A stretch of 33,047 nucleotides of DNA from Basidiobolus meristosporus CBS 931.73 (taxonomy: Eukaryota; Basidiobolomycota; Basidiobolomycetes; Basidiobolales; Basidiobolaceae): the NCBI GenBank assembly GCA_002104905.1, contig MCFE01000824.1, positions 1-33,047 of the forward strand, in the 5' to 3' direction. This document shows, one piece after another, positions 1-9,201 of the stretch. The notes beneath the pieces were generated by a model. It had not been told where the DNA came from. It made no database searches and saw only the letters and a list, made by a program, of their open reading frames with translations. The translations under genes were made by a program, and so were the position numbers. Every line of letters begins with the position of its first letter. Position 1 is the stretch's first letter.

Positions 1-299
1 TACTAAGAGTATTTTCACCAAAATATTGGGTATCAAGAACATACAAATTCTCAAAATTGTCCAAGCAGCCCCAAACTTTGTGAACATGTTCTTAGGACCA
101 TCCTAAACCTACTCTATGTTTTTGTTATGCCAAGACCATGTAAATGTATAAGTACTACTTTTACATTCAATAAATTATCAAGTGAAAACCGCATAATATA
201 CCTGTCTTCTCAATCACTTTCAATATTTCCAAGACACTTATAACAATCCAAAGAAGCTCATGCACTCCAACAAACATTTTGAAGCTTTTACACTTGTTG
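1..299. other. AT-rich sequence, nothing recognised
   Basis: No open frame of useful length, no recognisable domain and no repeat shared with the rest of the window was seen here. It lies outside the fold-back repeat that follows. Confidence 0.5.
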
Positions 300-985
300 T
301 GTTCATAGTACTACATTGAGCCATGGGTGCCAAATAATACCATAGTGCCAGAGAGGCCTAGTAGACCTATACTTGGCCATAGGGTGTGAAACATAGTTTT
401 ACATATTCATGCCAAGCAGCCCTCTTGTTTCACCCACTGCGCTGGAGCAAATTCATTTTTTGACCTTATTTTCTTGATCAATGCTGTGCATGATATGTTA
501 GAGCACTAATGTACTGAAGAGATACACCTGGTACTGAATACTCATGGCACTTGGAGACTGACTCCAGAGGTTTTTAACTTTTCACAATCAAACATGGCAC
601 TATCTGAGTTGAATAGTACTATCTGGCAATTTATTTAAATACTTTTTAAAGAAGAACCTATATAAAGCACTTAGAGTGACAGATAGTACCATGAATTTTT
701 GCATCAAGTTGCAAATCTCTTGAGCTAAACTCAGAGTGCCATGGGTATTCAGTATCAAATACATGCCTTTAGTCATTCTCTGCTCTTACACAAATTGTAC
801 AACGTTGACCTTAAAAAAAGCTGAAAAATGGATTCTATCCAACACAGTGGTCAAGCAAAGGAGCTGACTTACATGATGATATAGTACTATGTTTCACACT
901 CTATGGTTGAGTAAAGGCTTACCTGGTCTCTATGGCACACTTTGGCACTATTTGGCACTCATTGCTCAATGTGGCACTATCCAAT
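300..985. repeat. Fold-back (imperfect palindromic) repeat, MITE-like
   Basis: The left half (about 300-640) matches the reverse complement of the right half (about 645-985) almost throughout. Example pairs are GTGTGAAAC at 384-392 with GTTTCACAC at 891-899, and GGCAC at 546-550 with GTGCC at 736-740; both place the axis near 642. The arms are clearly diverged and carry small indels. The motif TGGCACTAT, or its reverse complement, recurs in both arms. A related stretch lies at 10046-10130. No protein is encoded, so a fold-back or MITE-type DNA element, or two inverted element ends, fits best. Confidence 0.65.
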
Positions 986-1048
986 GGAGCAGGTCTATAA
1001 AGGACTGCACTAAATATTGATCAAGTGCAAATCCCTATGAGAAATAAT

Positions 1049-2060
1049 CTAAGAGTGCAATGCTGCAGCTTGGCTGTGCTTAATTGCTCTGAATGATGCC
1101 ACTGAACCAACCTGCAGTGCTATGTGCTGATGCGTTCTTTTACTTGCCAAAGGCTCTGATGGTGGAGGCACTTCATATGGGTCATCAGCAGTCAGTTCAC
1201 CAGAACTTGCTGATGGTAAGGTGAAATGGAATGTGCAGGTGCAACTTGCTTTGCCAGCATGGCCCTTGGCTGAATTCAATATGATGCCGTTTGTTGACGC
1301 AACTTGGCCTGCTCCAAAGAACTTGTGTCTAAATGAGCAGTTTGACAAGTTCTGGTGGTTTTGCTCTGAAGTGCGTGTATTGACACAACAAGCGTTGACT
1401 CAATGGGGGGGGGGTGCTCTTGTGAAGGGTGTGCTTTGGAAGCCACCTAGCTCTACTAATATATCACATACTACATTAGTCATTTGAGGCTAACTTGCAT
1501 TAAAAATCTCTTTGGTTCTCAAAGGTGAGGCACAAACAGATGCTTCTGGCCTGTACTGAGCAAGTTGCATGCAAAATTGTTCCTGCGCAGCTTCCTCATC
1601 AAATCCCTTCACTCTCAGCTCATTCTGGATTTCAATACATGTCTTGTTATATATCTTCTTATATACACCCCCTGGTATCATGATGTAGAACTCATGCCAC
1701 AGCTTTCTACTCAGGTTCTTCCATCTCTGTCAACTCCCTGAGGTATCTAGTTCTGCTAGATTAATGAGTAGTGCCTAAATATCTGTATGAAGGCTCATCA
1801 CAGACACTTGTGCCATACTAAAATCATTTGGCAAAAACTCAAACAAATCCAACATCAACTTCTCAGGTGTGGACCATGCTTGTGAGCTGGGGGATGGGTT
1901 TTGTCTGGGTTGTACTAAAGATGGGTTGAGACTTGGTATAGGGACCATAGTGACAGATTTGGATACTTATACAGTAGTGTATTAGCATCAACCTGGTCTT
2001 ATATGAAATATATATGAAAACTAATGTGATTTTTGAATTTTCCAAATATTATGCATGATG
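1049..2060 (-). pseudogene. Decayed gene of unknown function (family F)
   Basis: On the minus strand the stretch from about 2060 down to 1490 encodes a protein-like sequence that recurs at 16518-16990 on the plus strand, for example the phrases STTQTK and PNDF followed by MAQ. Open pieces are 1863-2045, 1490-1681 (63 codons) and 1049-1348 (99 codons); stops and frameshifts separate them. No family was recognised. The gene points away from the Harbinger-like transposase that starts near 2228. PIF/Harbinger elements are known to carry a second, often divergent, Myb/SANT-like gene, so this could be that partner, but no Myb motif is visible. Whether 1049-1348 belongs to the same gene is uncertain. 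Confidence 0.45.
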
Positions 2061-2227
2061 CATCTTGGATTGCATTGACATGGATCAAATTGCATCAACT
2101 GCAGACTACCTATTTGATTATAGACCTGAGTAAGGCATTGATAAAAATATCAAGTCCTTGTTTGAGCATGATATCTGTAACATAATTATGGGATACATGG
2201 CAATTGATGGAGAATTAATCCTAATGC

Positions 2228-2822
2228 ATGAGAAATCAGTTAAGTAAAGTTAATTGCACCAATTCAATTCAAATTGCCTCAGCCCAATCACCTACCAATC
2301 TTAATATGACTTACTCATCTGAACGGTCTTTTCTCATCCATCCCATCACACCTCTGGATCTCCTCTTAACACACTATAGGAGATCTATACCAAGCACTGT
2401 GAATCATCTACCCCAATCTACTCAAGGAAATCCTATGTTATGCTTCTTTGCTATCACAAGAACTATTGCCCTACAAGGTTTCATCCCACCATCCATGGTA
2501 ACAAAGGTCCTAGAGGCTTTCATTCCCAGCTGACAGCAATAGAGAACCACCTTGCAGAGGTTATGAATGACTTAGAGCAAGCTTGGAATACCAGGTTCAG
2601 AAGCTCCAATAGACTTCCATATCCTAGAGTATTCAGCAATAGGTTCTATATAAGGAGTATCTTTAATACCTTTCCAGTCAGGATCAACAGACCTTCTACA
2701 GGGCAGAGGCACTTTTATTCTGGCAAGTACCTGGCACACTGTGGTGAGTTTCAAGCACTGTCTGACATTAGTGGTAACAACAACTGGTTAAGTGGGCCAT
2801 TTGCTGGAAGTAGGCATGACAG
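2228..2822 (+). pseudogene. PIF/Harbinger-like DDE transposase, 5' part
   Basis: The plus frame ending at 2822 reads RPSTGQRHFYSGKY, then SDISGN, WLSGPFAGSRHD. This matches the DDE_Tnp_4 pattern in which a YxGKxxxH-like block is followed by WLSGPxPGSxHD; the final Asp (GAC, 2818-2820) is the expected second catalytic residue. Upstream, another frame near 2655-2680 reads like the first catalytic block (IDG), but the Asp codon is replaced by TAA, so a frameshift and a stop have accumulated. The N-terminal region (from about 2228) is open but has no recognised motif. The gene is cut by Gy1 directly after the HD motif and resumes at 9579. Confidence 0.7.
2818..2822. repeat. Target-site duplication of Gy1, left copy (GACAG)
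   Basis: These five bases abut the outer end of the LTR at 2823. They match GACAT at 9579-9583 at four of five positions. The right copy restores the transposase reading frame across the insertion (HD followed by IT), so GACAT is likely the original and the last base here has mutated. Confidence 0.7.
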
Positions 2823-3199
2823 TGTGGGTTATTACTGACTGTACTTGGTGAGTGGGAGAGCTTGTAGGTCAAGTCAGTACCACTTGGTTCAGAGTAGCTT
2901 CCAATAGAAGGTAGCAAGGTAATAAAGACTTGTGCCTATTTTGTCCAAATCCTCTTGTCCTCTCACTTGGTTCAATTGGGTAGATATATATATATCACTT
3001 GGGGGCTTAGATAATAGACAATGTGTTATAAAATAGGGGTGTGAACACCTTCCTGTTATGGTAAGTGTTCTAACTAGATAAGGGCAGGGATAGGAGGGAG
3101 GGTGTGTGGGGGAATCATAGGGAGGATACTGGCGGACTTTGGGTAGGACTCTGAGGAGAACTCTTGGGCAAAGAGTGGGTACTGTATTTAGTACTCACA
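2823..3199 (-). repeat. Gy1 3' LTR
   Basis: 377 bp, collinear with 9202-9578 with about 13 mismatches and no indels. Just inside it (3200-3240, read on the minus strand) is TTTGAGGACAAAGCTCCCTC followed by CCCCTGGGATA. This resembles the sequence found next to the 3' LTR of many plant and fungal Gypsy elements, but the polypurine tract itself is poorly preserved. Confidence 0.93.
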
Positions 3200-3385
3200 T
3201 ATCCCAGGGGTTAAGAGGGAGCTTTGTCCTCAAAGTTCTTTTGACTAACTTGCTTCTTGAGGGTCAATTTTGTTCACAGAGCATGGGGAGTCACCACAGT
3301 ACCATTGCTGGTTGACACTTGCATGGGGGTTGTGGGTGAATACCTGATACCATTTGGCGGCAGAGTGGGGTGTGGCTTGTGTTGC

Positions 3386-4414
3386 TCAAGGGATGTTTTC
3401 CACAGAGCCAAATAGTTGGCAAACCATAGGGTTCTGGGTAAGTTCCTTGGGAGGGTCAGAGAACAAGAAAAGGTGCAATAGTGCAATAAAGTCTTGCTTC
3501 TTTATCTTGCAAACATTGTTGGGGCCTGTTCTTTTTGTGTTTGATATGATGGAGGGGGACCTTTTGAAGAGGGCATACACTTGGTTGGCAGTCACCAATT
3601 GTTGGTAACAGGTTTTTGCTTCTTCCAAGACGTATTGTAGCTCTTCTGTAGAAACTGTGGTGTGATTGAGGCGCTTTTGTACTTGCCTCATGGCTTCTAC
3701 AGAGTTTGCGGCGGTTTCTTTGGCTTCTTGGAGTTGGACTTTGTACTGGTTCCTGAGCTGTCCTATGGTAAACCACTGTAATAGTTGTAACACAGCAACT
3801 TGGTGGATTGCATGGGTTAACTGGCCGGTGTATTTAATCCGTTTTGGTATCTTCTCTAAGATGGTTCCTTCTTGGAAATGCGGTTTGAGATGTTCAAAAA
3901 TCTCTTGGAGGAGTCCTTTGATTGGGAGTTCTACTTCTGGTGCTCTTGCTGCTTGTACCAGGTCTGTGTATACCTCAACAACTGTGGTACCTATCAATGG
4001 CAAGTGTGCAACAAAACAGGGGGGTTCTTGAGGTCTTATGAGGGTGCAACAGTTGATTCCTTGTGTCTTCTGTCTGACTGTGTCCAGTATAGATACAGGA
4101 ATCAGTGCAGTGTCCTTCTCCTTAATGATTAAGGAACCTCCTCTTAGGTGGTACATGGTCTTCTTGGGTAGTATCTCCATGCTTTGTATTGGCATGGGTA
4201 ACTTGTCTTGTCCCTCTCTGATTGTGACTTGTATTAACGTGACTGCTCTGGCAAACAACTCTTCATAGGTGGCTCTTGTTGCACGTAATGCTTGTACCAT
4301 ATCTCTCAACACTTGCAGGTTGGTTTCATTTTTGATATCATCTTGGTTCTCAATGGTGGGAGGGGTATTGCCAGCTTTGGGTGAACTGTTTCTTTTGGTG
4401 CTTTCCATATGCAT
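3386..4414 (-). CDS. ORF3: extra ORF of Gy1 between integrase and 3' LTR
   Basis: An uninterrupted frame of about 342 codons from the first ATG (4414) to TGA (3386); the frame is open up to 4438 without an ATG. It starts roughly 130 bp after the integrase stop, in the position where some Gypsy elements carry an env-like or accessory gene. No family was recognised. The N-terminus is polar and charged. Roughly residues 200-270 are rich in Glu, Gln, Lys and Ala with regular Leu/Val spacing (LRNQYKVQLQEAKETAAN, then EELQYVLEEAKTCYQQL), which suggests a coiled coil. No signal peptide and no convincing membrane segment is seen, so an envelope protein is unlikely. The terminal TGA could be a decayed CGA: the same frame runs on to a TAG near 3250. 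The open frame contrasts with the broken gag and pol. Possibly expressed, more likely simply a young pseudogene. Confidence 0.6.
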   Translation of the reverse strand: MHMESTKRNSSPKAGNTPPTIENQDDIKNETNLQVLRDMVQALRATRATYEELFARAVTLIQVTIREGQDKLPMPIQSMEILPKKTMYHLRGGSLIIKEKDTALIPVSILDTVRQKTQGINCCTLIRPQEPPCFVAHLPLIGTTVVEVYTDLVQAARAPEVELPIKGLLQEIFEHLKPHFQEGTILEKIPKRIKYTGQLTHAIHQVAVLQLLQWFTIGQLRNQYKVQLQEAKETAANSVEAMRQVQKRLNHTTVSTEELQYVLEEAKTCYQQLVTANQVYALFKRSPSIISNTKRTGPNNVCKIKKQDFIALLHLFLFSDPPKELTQNPMVCQLFGSVENIP

Positions 4415-4543
4415 TCTTTTGTTCTCCCCTTTGGGCAAACTTCCTTGCGCATATCATTTGTACCTATATTGACTAAAATCTCCTCTGATAAACTTTGTAT
4501 GTATCCTGTGTCTTCCTCTATCCTTGTCCTGATAATTGTTTAA

Positions 4544-5578
4544 TCACACTTTGATTTCAGTGATGATTGATGGATTATCATGAAACAGTTTCAGATGGGC
4601 TGGCGCTACATTGCTGATTGTCTTATTGTTCAGGGTGATGGTGTACTTTGGCCCATGGTCCAAACTAATGACAGTGCAAGGGCCAATCCACTGGGGTGTA
4701 AATTGTGGGCAAAACTTCAGGCCTGCAACGGTTTGATTGTACCACAATTTATTGCCTGGTTTCCACTTTTGTCCTGTTAGTTTCTGATTTTTGGGTGGAG
4801 GGGAAAGGTGCTTGTCAGCATTTTTGAATACTTTTATGTATAGGTGGGCAATACAGTGTATCAACCTTTCTACATAGTTGTTATGTGTTGTCAAGGGGAC
4901 ACCTTCCATTGTCAATCCAGCTTCTTCACGCCACTTGGGCCTTTGTCCATACAGAACTCTGTACAAGGAGAAACCTGTTGTATTATTTGGTATTGTACGC
5001 ATTGCTAGGAGTGTCAGTGGGAGTAGCTTGGCCCATGATTGGGGTAGTTCCCAGTGGAGCTTCTCTAATATGCAGCAACATGTTTGGTTCATCCTCTTGG
5101 TTAATCCGTTGGTCTGGGGGTGATACACAGCCATGAAGACCTGTTTCATTCCCATCATTTTGCACAAGTGGGCCATGGTGTTGTTCAGGAAGGAGCCACC
5201 ATTGTTGGACAGGAGTATCTGAGGATATCCATGCCAGCAGATGAGGTGTTCTAGAATGAATCAGGTAGTTGTCTTCTGGTCTTTATTTTGGACGGCTTGG
5301 GCTTCTACCCATTATGAGAAATAATTGGTAGCAATTATTATGTATTGTTCTCCTTTCTTTGTTTTCATAAAGGGCCCTACAAGGCTGATCCCTACCCAAT
5401 GGAAGGGTAGGTCAAGCAGTATTGGTGCAGTTGTCCCTATCTTTTGACTCTGGTTAAATCTTTTGCAGGTGGAGCATCTTTGCAGCGTATTCACAACATT
5501 GGACATCATTTTTTTCCAATAAAGCGTCTTTCTTAACATCTTGTATGTCATTAGAGGGTTTGCATGTCCTAATGACAT
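4544..5578 (-). pseudogene. pol: Gy1 integrase domain (pol, C-terminal part)
   Basis: In the element's direction the region begins with a zinc-binding HHCC pattern (RHMSLGH, later CSTCKR), continues with the catalytic core (LVGPF, YHPQTNGL) and ends in a C-terminal GPY/F-like module (PQWIGPCTVISLDHG). All three catalytic acidic residues appear lost: the Asp expected before LVGP is Ser, the Asp expected in SDNG is Asn (AAC, 5204-5206), and the Glu expected in NGLxERMN is Lys (AAG, 5096-5098). Stops interrupt the frame between about 5180 and 5312. The last 210 codons (4544-5176) are open. The enzyme would normally insert the cDNA into the genome; this copy should be inactive. Confidence 0.88.
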
Positions 5579-5639
5579 ATGTCTTTCTTGTATGATTTCT
5601 TTGCAGGCAGTTACCAGGGGTACCTTGACTCTGAACTGT

Positions 5640-6400
5640 CCTTGGAGGAACCATAATTGGTTTTCTTGTACTTCATACTGACACCATTTCTTTTGAAAGT
5701 CTCTCTTCTGCTTGTTTATAACAACATGTTTGGGATACTTCCCTCTTTTTTTAAAGCAGATTACGTATTTGTAGTCATTGCTGATGCGTACTTGGCAAAC
5801 AGGATAGCAACTGAGGAAGTCTGCGTTTTGGTGTTTCTTGCCAGCGCAATGAATTATTTTGAAGTTGTATTCTGGTAGTTGGAGGGCCCAATGTGCTAGT
5901 CAAATGGTAAAGCCTTTAGTTTTCATCAGCCAGACCAGTGCACTGTGGTCAGTTACTATTGTGAATTGGCAACCATGTATGTATGTATGGAATTGATTAA
6001 TTGAATAAACAACAGCCAGATATTCTATCTTGGTAAAGGGGTAGTGATGTTTGTGTTTGTTTAACAAACAGCTCACATAACCAATTGGTTGAAATTTGCC
6101 AGGTTGGAAGTATTGTCCCAGTATGGTGCCTATACCGGTGTGACTTCCATCACAGTTAATAAAAAATCTTGTATCCCAATTGGGAAAACATAACACTGGC
6201 GGTGATGTCAGAGCATGTTTCAGCTGATCAAATGCTCTCTTTTGAGGTCCCAACCATACAAAACACTGGCCTGTTAGCTTCAACTTGTATAGGGGGGCTG
6301 CTATTGTTGCAAAGTTTTTGACAAAGTGGCAATAGTAGATGGCTAATCTTAGGTATCCCAACACTGCATTAGTGTCCTTTGGTGTGGGTGTATCTTGAAT
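5640..6400 (-). pseudogene. pol: Gy1 RNase H domain and connection to integrase
   Basis: The frame 5900-6466 contains the end of RT (GYLRLAIYYCHFVKNFATIAAPLY), split here into GYLRLAIYY and PLYKLKL, then the RNase H core. CDGSHTGIG fits the first Asp motif, KIEYLAVVYSI the Glu motif and VTDHSALVWLM the second Asp motif. A stop follows at 5900, and the continuation to about 5640 includes HCAGKKHQNADFLS, a decayed form of the usual GxxNxxADxLSR ending. The domain degrades the RNA strand during reverse transcription. The acidic residues look kept, but the surrounding frame is interrupted. Confidence 0.85.
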
Positions 6401-7160
6401 GGCTTTCAGGAGTGAAGTAGATGGGTATATTCCATCTGCCAAGATCTTGTGTCCCAGGAACAACAATTTTGTATACAGGAAATGGCACCTCTTAGGATAT
6501 AATTTGAGTTGGTTCTCAAGGAGGGCTGCCAGGATATGTTACATGTTGTGTATATGTTCTTCTACATTGGGGGAATATATTGTGATGTAGTCCAGATACA
6601 CAAGAGCGCATTCCCATTGTAGATTTCCTAACACCTTGTTGATCATCCTTTGGAATGTAGCGGGGGCATTGCACAAGCCAAAGGGTAGTTAATTCCATTT
6701 GTACAATCCAAACAATGTTATGAACATGGTTTTAGGTTGATCTTCCGGGGCTACTTCTACTTGCCAATACCCGGAGATTAAGTCAAGAGAGCTAAAATAT
6801 ATGGCTCCAATTAATCTGTCCAACAGGTTGTCTACTCACGGTAGTGGATAAACGTCCTTCCTGGTAACAGTGTTCAATTTTTGGTAGTCAATGCAAAAGC
6901 GTTGCTTTCCTTCTTTCTTTGGGACTATCACTACGGGGGAGGCCCATGGAGACTGGTTCTCTGTAATGATGTTGTCTTTCAATAAGGTTTCAATTTTCTC
7001 TTTGATATAGTCTGTGTCAGTTTTTGAGTTCCTATAGGCTTTTTGCTTGATGGGGGATTTGTCGGTAAGGTGGATTTGGGGATATACCCCAGGTGTATGA
7101 CCAATTACTTGGTTCTTAGAGAATACTTGGGCAAGCAGGCATATTCCTTCTAGGAACTTG
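6401..7160 (-). pseudogene. pol: Gy1 reverse transcriptase domain
   Basis: Minus-strand motifs in order: [20 protein letters not shown] (about 6880-6950), then SSLDLISGYWQVEV, LPFGLCNAPATFQRMI and LVYLDYI. The catalytic YLDD box reads YLDY at 6587-6598 because the second Asp codon is TAC. In-frame stops occur between the motifs (for example before VDNLLDRL, within NxLPFGL and after EEHIHNM). The LCNAPATFQRM form of the NAPATF motif differs from the [12 protein letters not shown] form of Gy2, so the two elements belong to different Gypsy lineages. Inactive by the catalytic change alone. Confidence 0.9.
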
Positions 7161-7162
7161 TC

Positions 7163-7645
7163 TCATAATGCTGGCAGTAGACTGGGGTCCACATCTAGTT
7201 TGGGGAGTTCTTCTTCTAGTTCCTTGTTTGTAGGTGGTCCTTGGTTGTTTCTGTTGACTTCCTCTAGGTTTAACAATGGCACTCCTCTAGGCAATGTCAC
7301 CATGTGTTGCCCGTTGTTAACCGCTAAGCACTTGAAACTTTGTGTTTCAGATTTTGGTGGTATCCATACTTTAGGGATCAAGATTCCATCCAGTTGCTTG
7401 GATGCCTTTGCTGCAGTTATCATTCTTCCTCTTGTCAACTAAGCTATTGGTGTTTCTAATGAGATCACCGTCTCACTGGCAGGTGGTATTTTTATCACCT
7501 TTTGTGTGATGATTGGAGACTGCAACGGTTTTACTTCTTCAATTGTCACACTGTTGCTACGTGCCTTGTTCTCATTGGTGATAGGAATCAGTGGGATACT
7601 CTTGGTATCCCACCTGAGTTCAGATGCACTGTAAAGTATATCCAT
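7163..7645 (-). pseudogene. pol: Gy1 pol linker between protease and RT
   Basis: Two open pieces, 7439-7645 and 7163-7438, separated by one stop, continue the pol frame from protease towards RT. The second contains VTLPRGVPLLNLEEVN and a charged stretch with ELEEELPKLDVDP, typical of the spacer that precedes the RT fingers in Gypsy polyproteins. No catalytic motif is expected or seen here. Confidence 0.65.
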
Positions 7646-7660
7646 CTTATGTTGGATAAA

Positions 7661-8280
7661 CTAACTCTCATCAATAAGTAAGTTGTTGGCTGCAATGGGT
7701 AAAACCACAACATCTTGGTGTATAATCAAGTTGCCTAGCCAGATGGGGCAATTAGGCACTACTCCTACTGTTGTGTCCAGTTGGTCATTTGCTAGCCATA
7801 CCCAAATGGTGTTGTTGGGGACTATATCTAACTTTAGACGTTTTGCTAATGATTCTGACATGATCAACGTAGAGGATCCTGTGTAAGTAAGGGCAAGAAT
7901 CTCCTTATTCTCTATACATACCTTTCTGTATGTACCTTTATTTGGTTTTTGCAGGACCATCTGGCTGACATGAAGGGTTGTTATCTCCTTCAATCTCTCT
8001 ATCAGTTCCTTGACTAGAGCCGGGGCCAGTCCCAGTAAATTGGTTATTGGGAGGGTTGCCTTGGTTTGCTCTAGTACCTTCATTATGGGGAATAGGTCGT
8101 GGGAAGACGTATTATCATTCTTTGTTTGCTTCAACACTTCTTCCCAAGGCTCATTCTGTACCTCTTCACATAATTCTGTGTTCTTTCCTTTTGACAGAAC
8201 CTCTACTACAGGTTCCTTTGCCTCCTCTCTAGAAGCTTCATGTCAATGCTTCTTCTTCCGTACTTTGACTGTTCTGACCA
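7661..8280 (-). pseudogene. pol: Gy1 aspartic protease domain and its N-terminal extension
   Basis: The 158-codon frame 7661-8137 has the retropepsin fold signature: LALTYTGSSTLIMSESLAKRL followed later by LIIHQDVVVLPIA. The catalytic DTG triad reads YTG (near 7885), a Tyr in place of the catalytic Asp, so the protease would not process the polyprotein. Upstream to about 8280 the frame continues without an ATG, so it was probably translated as a fusion or by frameshift from gag. The same upstream segment is present at the end of the window in copy 2 (32840-33047). Confidence 0.8.
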
Positions 8281-8286
8281 GAGGGC

Positions 8287-9160
8287 TTAAATTGACTGAG
8301 TCCTGTTGACCTCTTGGCAAGGGACTCTGTCTTTTGATGCCTTATTCTCTTTTGTGCCTGGTACGGGTTCTTGTCCATACCATTTTTCACATTCATGGGC
8401 TCAATGGCCTATTTCTCCTCATACATAACATGGGTATTGTTGTTGTGGTTGTTCCATCTGTTTGGTCAGGGCTTGTACCCTGGGCCTTTAAATCTACAAC
8501 AGCTTCCCAGAGTTTATCACCTTCTTTGGGGACTTCTTGCACATTGTTGATCAAGAGTTCTTGGACCTTTTGCCCTAATTCCTCTAACTCACGGTCGTTT
8601 GGGGAGGCAATTTTTCCTTTCTTACGGGGGATCCCTGTCCTTTGATCAATCATATCACTATAGGGTAGCCCCCATAGCAAGATGACTCCTTGTACTTGTT
8701 TGACCAACTCTTGCAGCGTTTTACATCCCTGTTGTTCTTTGGATGCCCTACGTCTTATTTTGTTGTCTAAGCCCATGATGTAATACCTCATGAGCTGTTG
8801 TTTGGCAATTTTGTCCTTTGGGAGAAATTGAACTTGTTGGAGAAACAGTTCAGTGTAGGCTTCATAGCTCTCACTGCTTTTCTTCCGTGAGGAAAGTAGA
8901 AGGGCTTTGTAGTGGTGTTCTTTGGCATATAGAAAGCATGTCTTGTAGGCTTCTTCTAGTGCATCCCAGTCATCTTTAACTGCGTCTTCCAACCCATAAT
9001 GCCATTGCCATGTTGACCCTTCCATATGCTTTGTAAACTCCCTTACTTTCTTATTGTTGTCCCATCCTGCATCAACCGCAACTCTCTCAAACTTATTGAA
9101 CCACTCAAGGGCTTTCTCTCTCTTTCCCTTGTACATTTTTAGTTTGATTGTAGTAGTCAT
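8287..9160 (-). pseudogene. gag: Gy1 gag, frameshifted
   Basis: Begins with ATG at 9160, the same start as copy 2 at 31967 (MTTTIKLKxYKGKREKALEW). The 255-codon open frame ends at 8393. Alignment with copy 2 shows an extra base about 80 nt before that end, which throws the nucleocapsid out of frame. The zinc knuckle region (about 8386-8430) can still be read in the old frame, but its second Cys is TGA and an Arg codon (CGG in copy 2) is also TGA. The original stop corresponds to about 8287. Gag would form the virus-like particle and its C-terminal knuckle would bind RNA. Confidence 0.85.
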
Positions 9161-9201
9161 TACCTCACTTATGCTTATTTCCGCAGAGACTGCACCAAAT
9201 A
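9161..9201 (-). other. Gy1 primer-binding site and leader
   Basis: Read on the minus strand, the LTR end CCCACA is followed by TATTTGGTGCAGTCTCTGCG. TGGTGC close to the LTR is the usual form of a tRNA primer-binding site. Copy 2 has TGGTGCCGTCTCTGCGG at the same place. The primer tRNA was not identified. Confidence 0.6.

Noticed and set aside
1401-1412. Run of G bases
   Set aside because: Short homopolymer in decayed sequence; could be an assembly error, with no sign of function.
2984-2996. TA dinucleotide run in the Gy1 LTR (also 9363 and 31757)
   Set aside because: A conserved part of the LTR, too short to be called a microsatellite locus of interest.
3274-3776. Overlapping minus-strand frames of 70 and 106 codons within ORF3
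   Set aside because: They are other-frame readings of ORF3; only the 350-codon frame has length and composition of a real protein.
3386-4438. ORF3 as a retroviral-type envelope protein
   Set aside because: No signal peptide, no clear membrane anchor and no glycoprotein-like Cys pattern, despite the env position.
3354-4472. Plus-strand frames opposite ORF3
   Set aside because: Shadows of ORF3: no start context, Cys/Trp/Leu-rich composition typical of antisense readings.
4580-5136. Plus-strand frames opposite the integrase
   Set aside because: Antisense of a clear integrase; no independent motif.
8010-8645. Plus-strand frames of 99 and 103 codons opposite gag and pol of Gy1
   Set aside because: Antisense of gag and pol; the same shadow appears opposite copy 2 at 32577-33026, so its recurrence only reflects gag homology.
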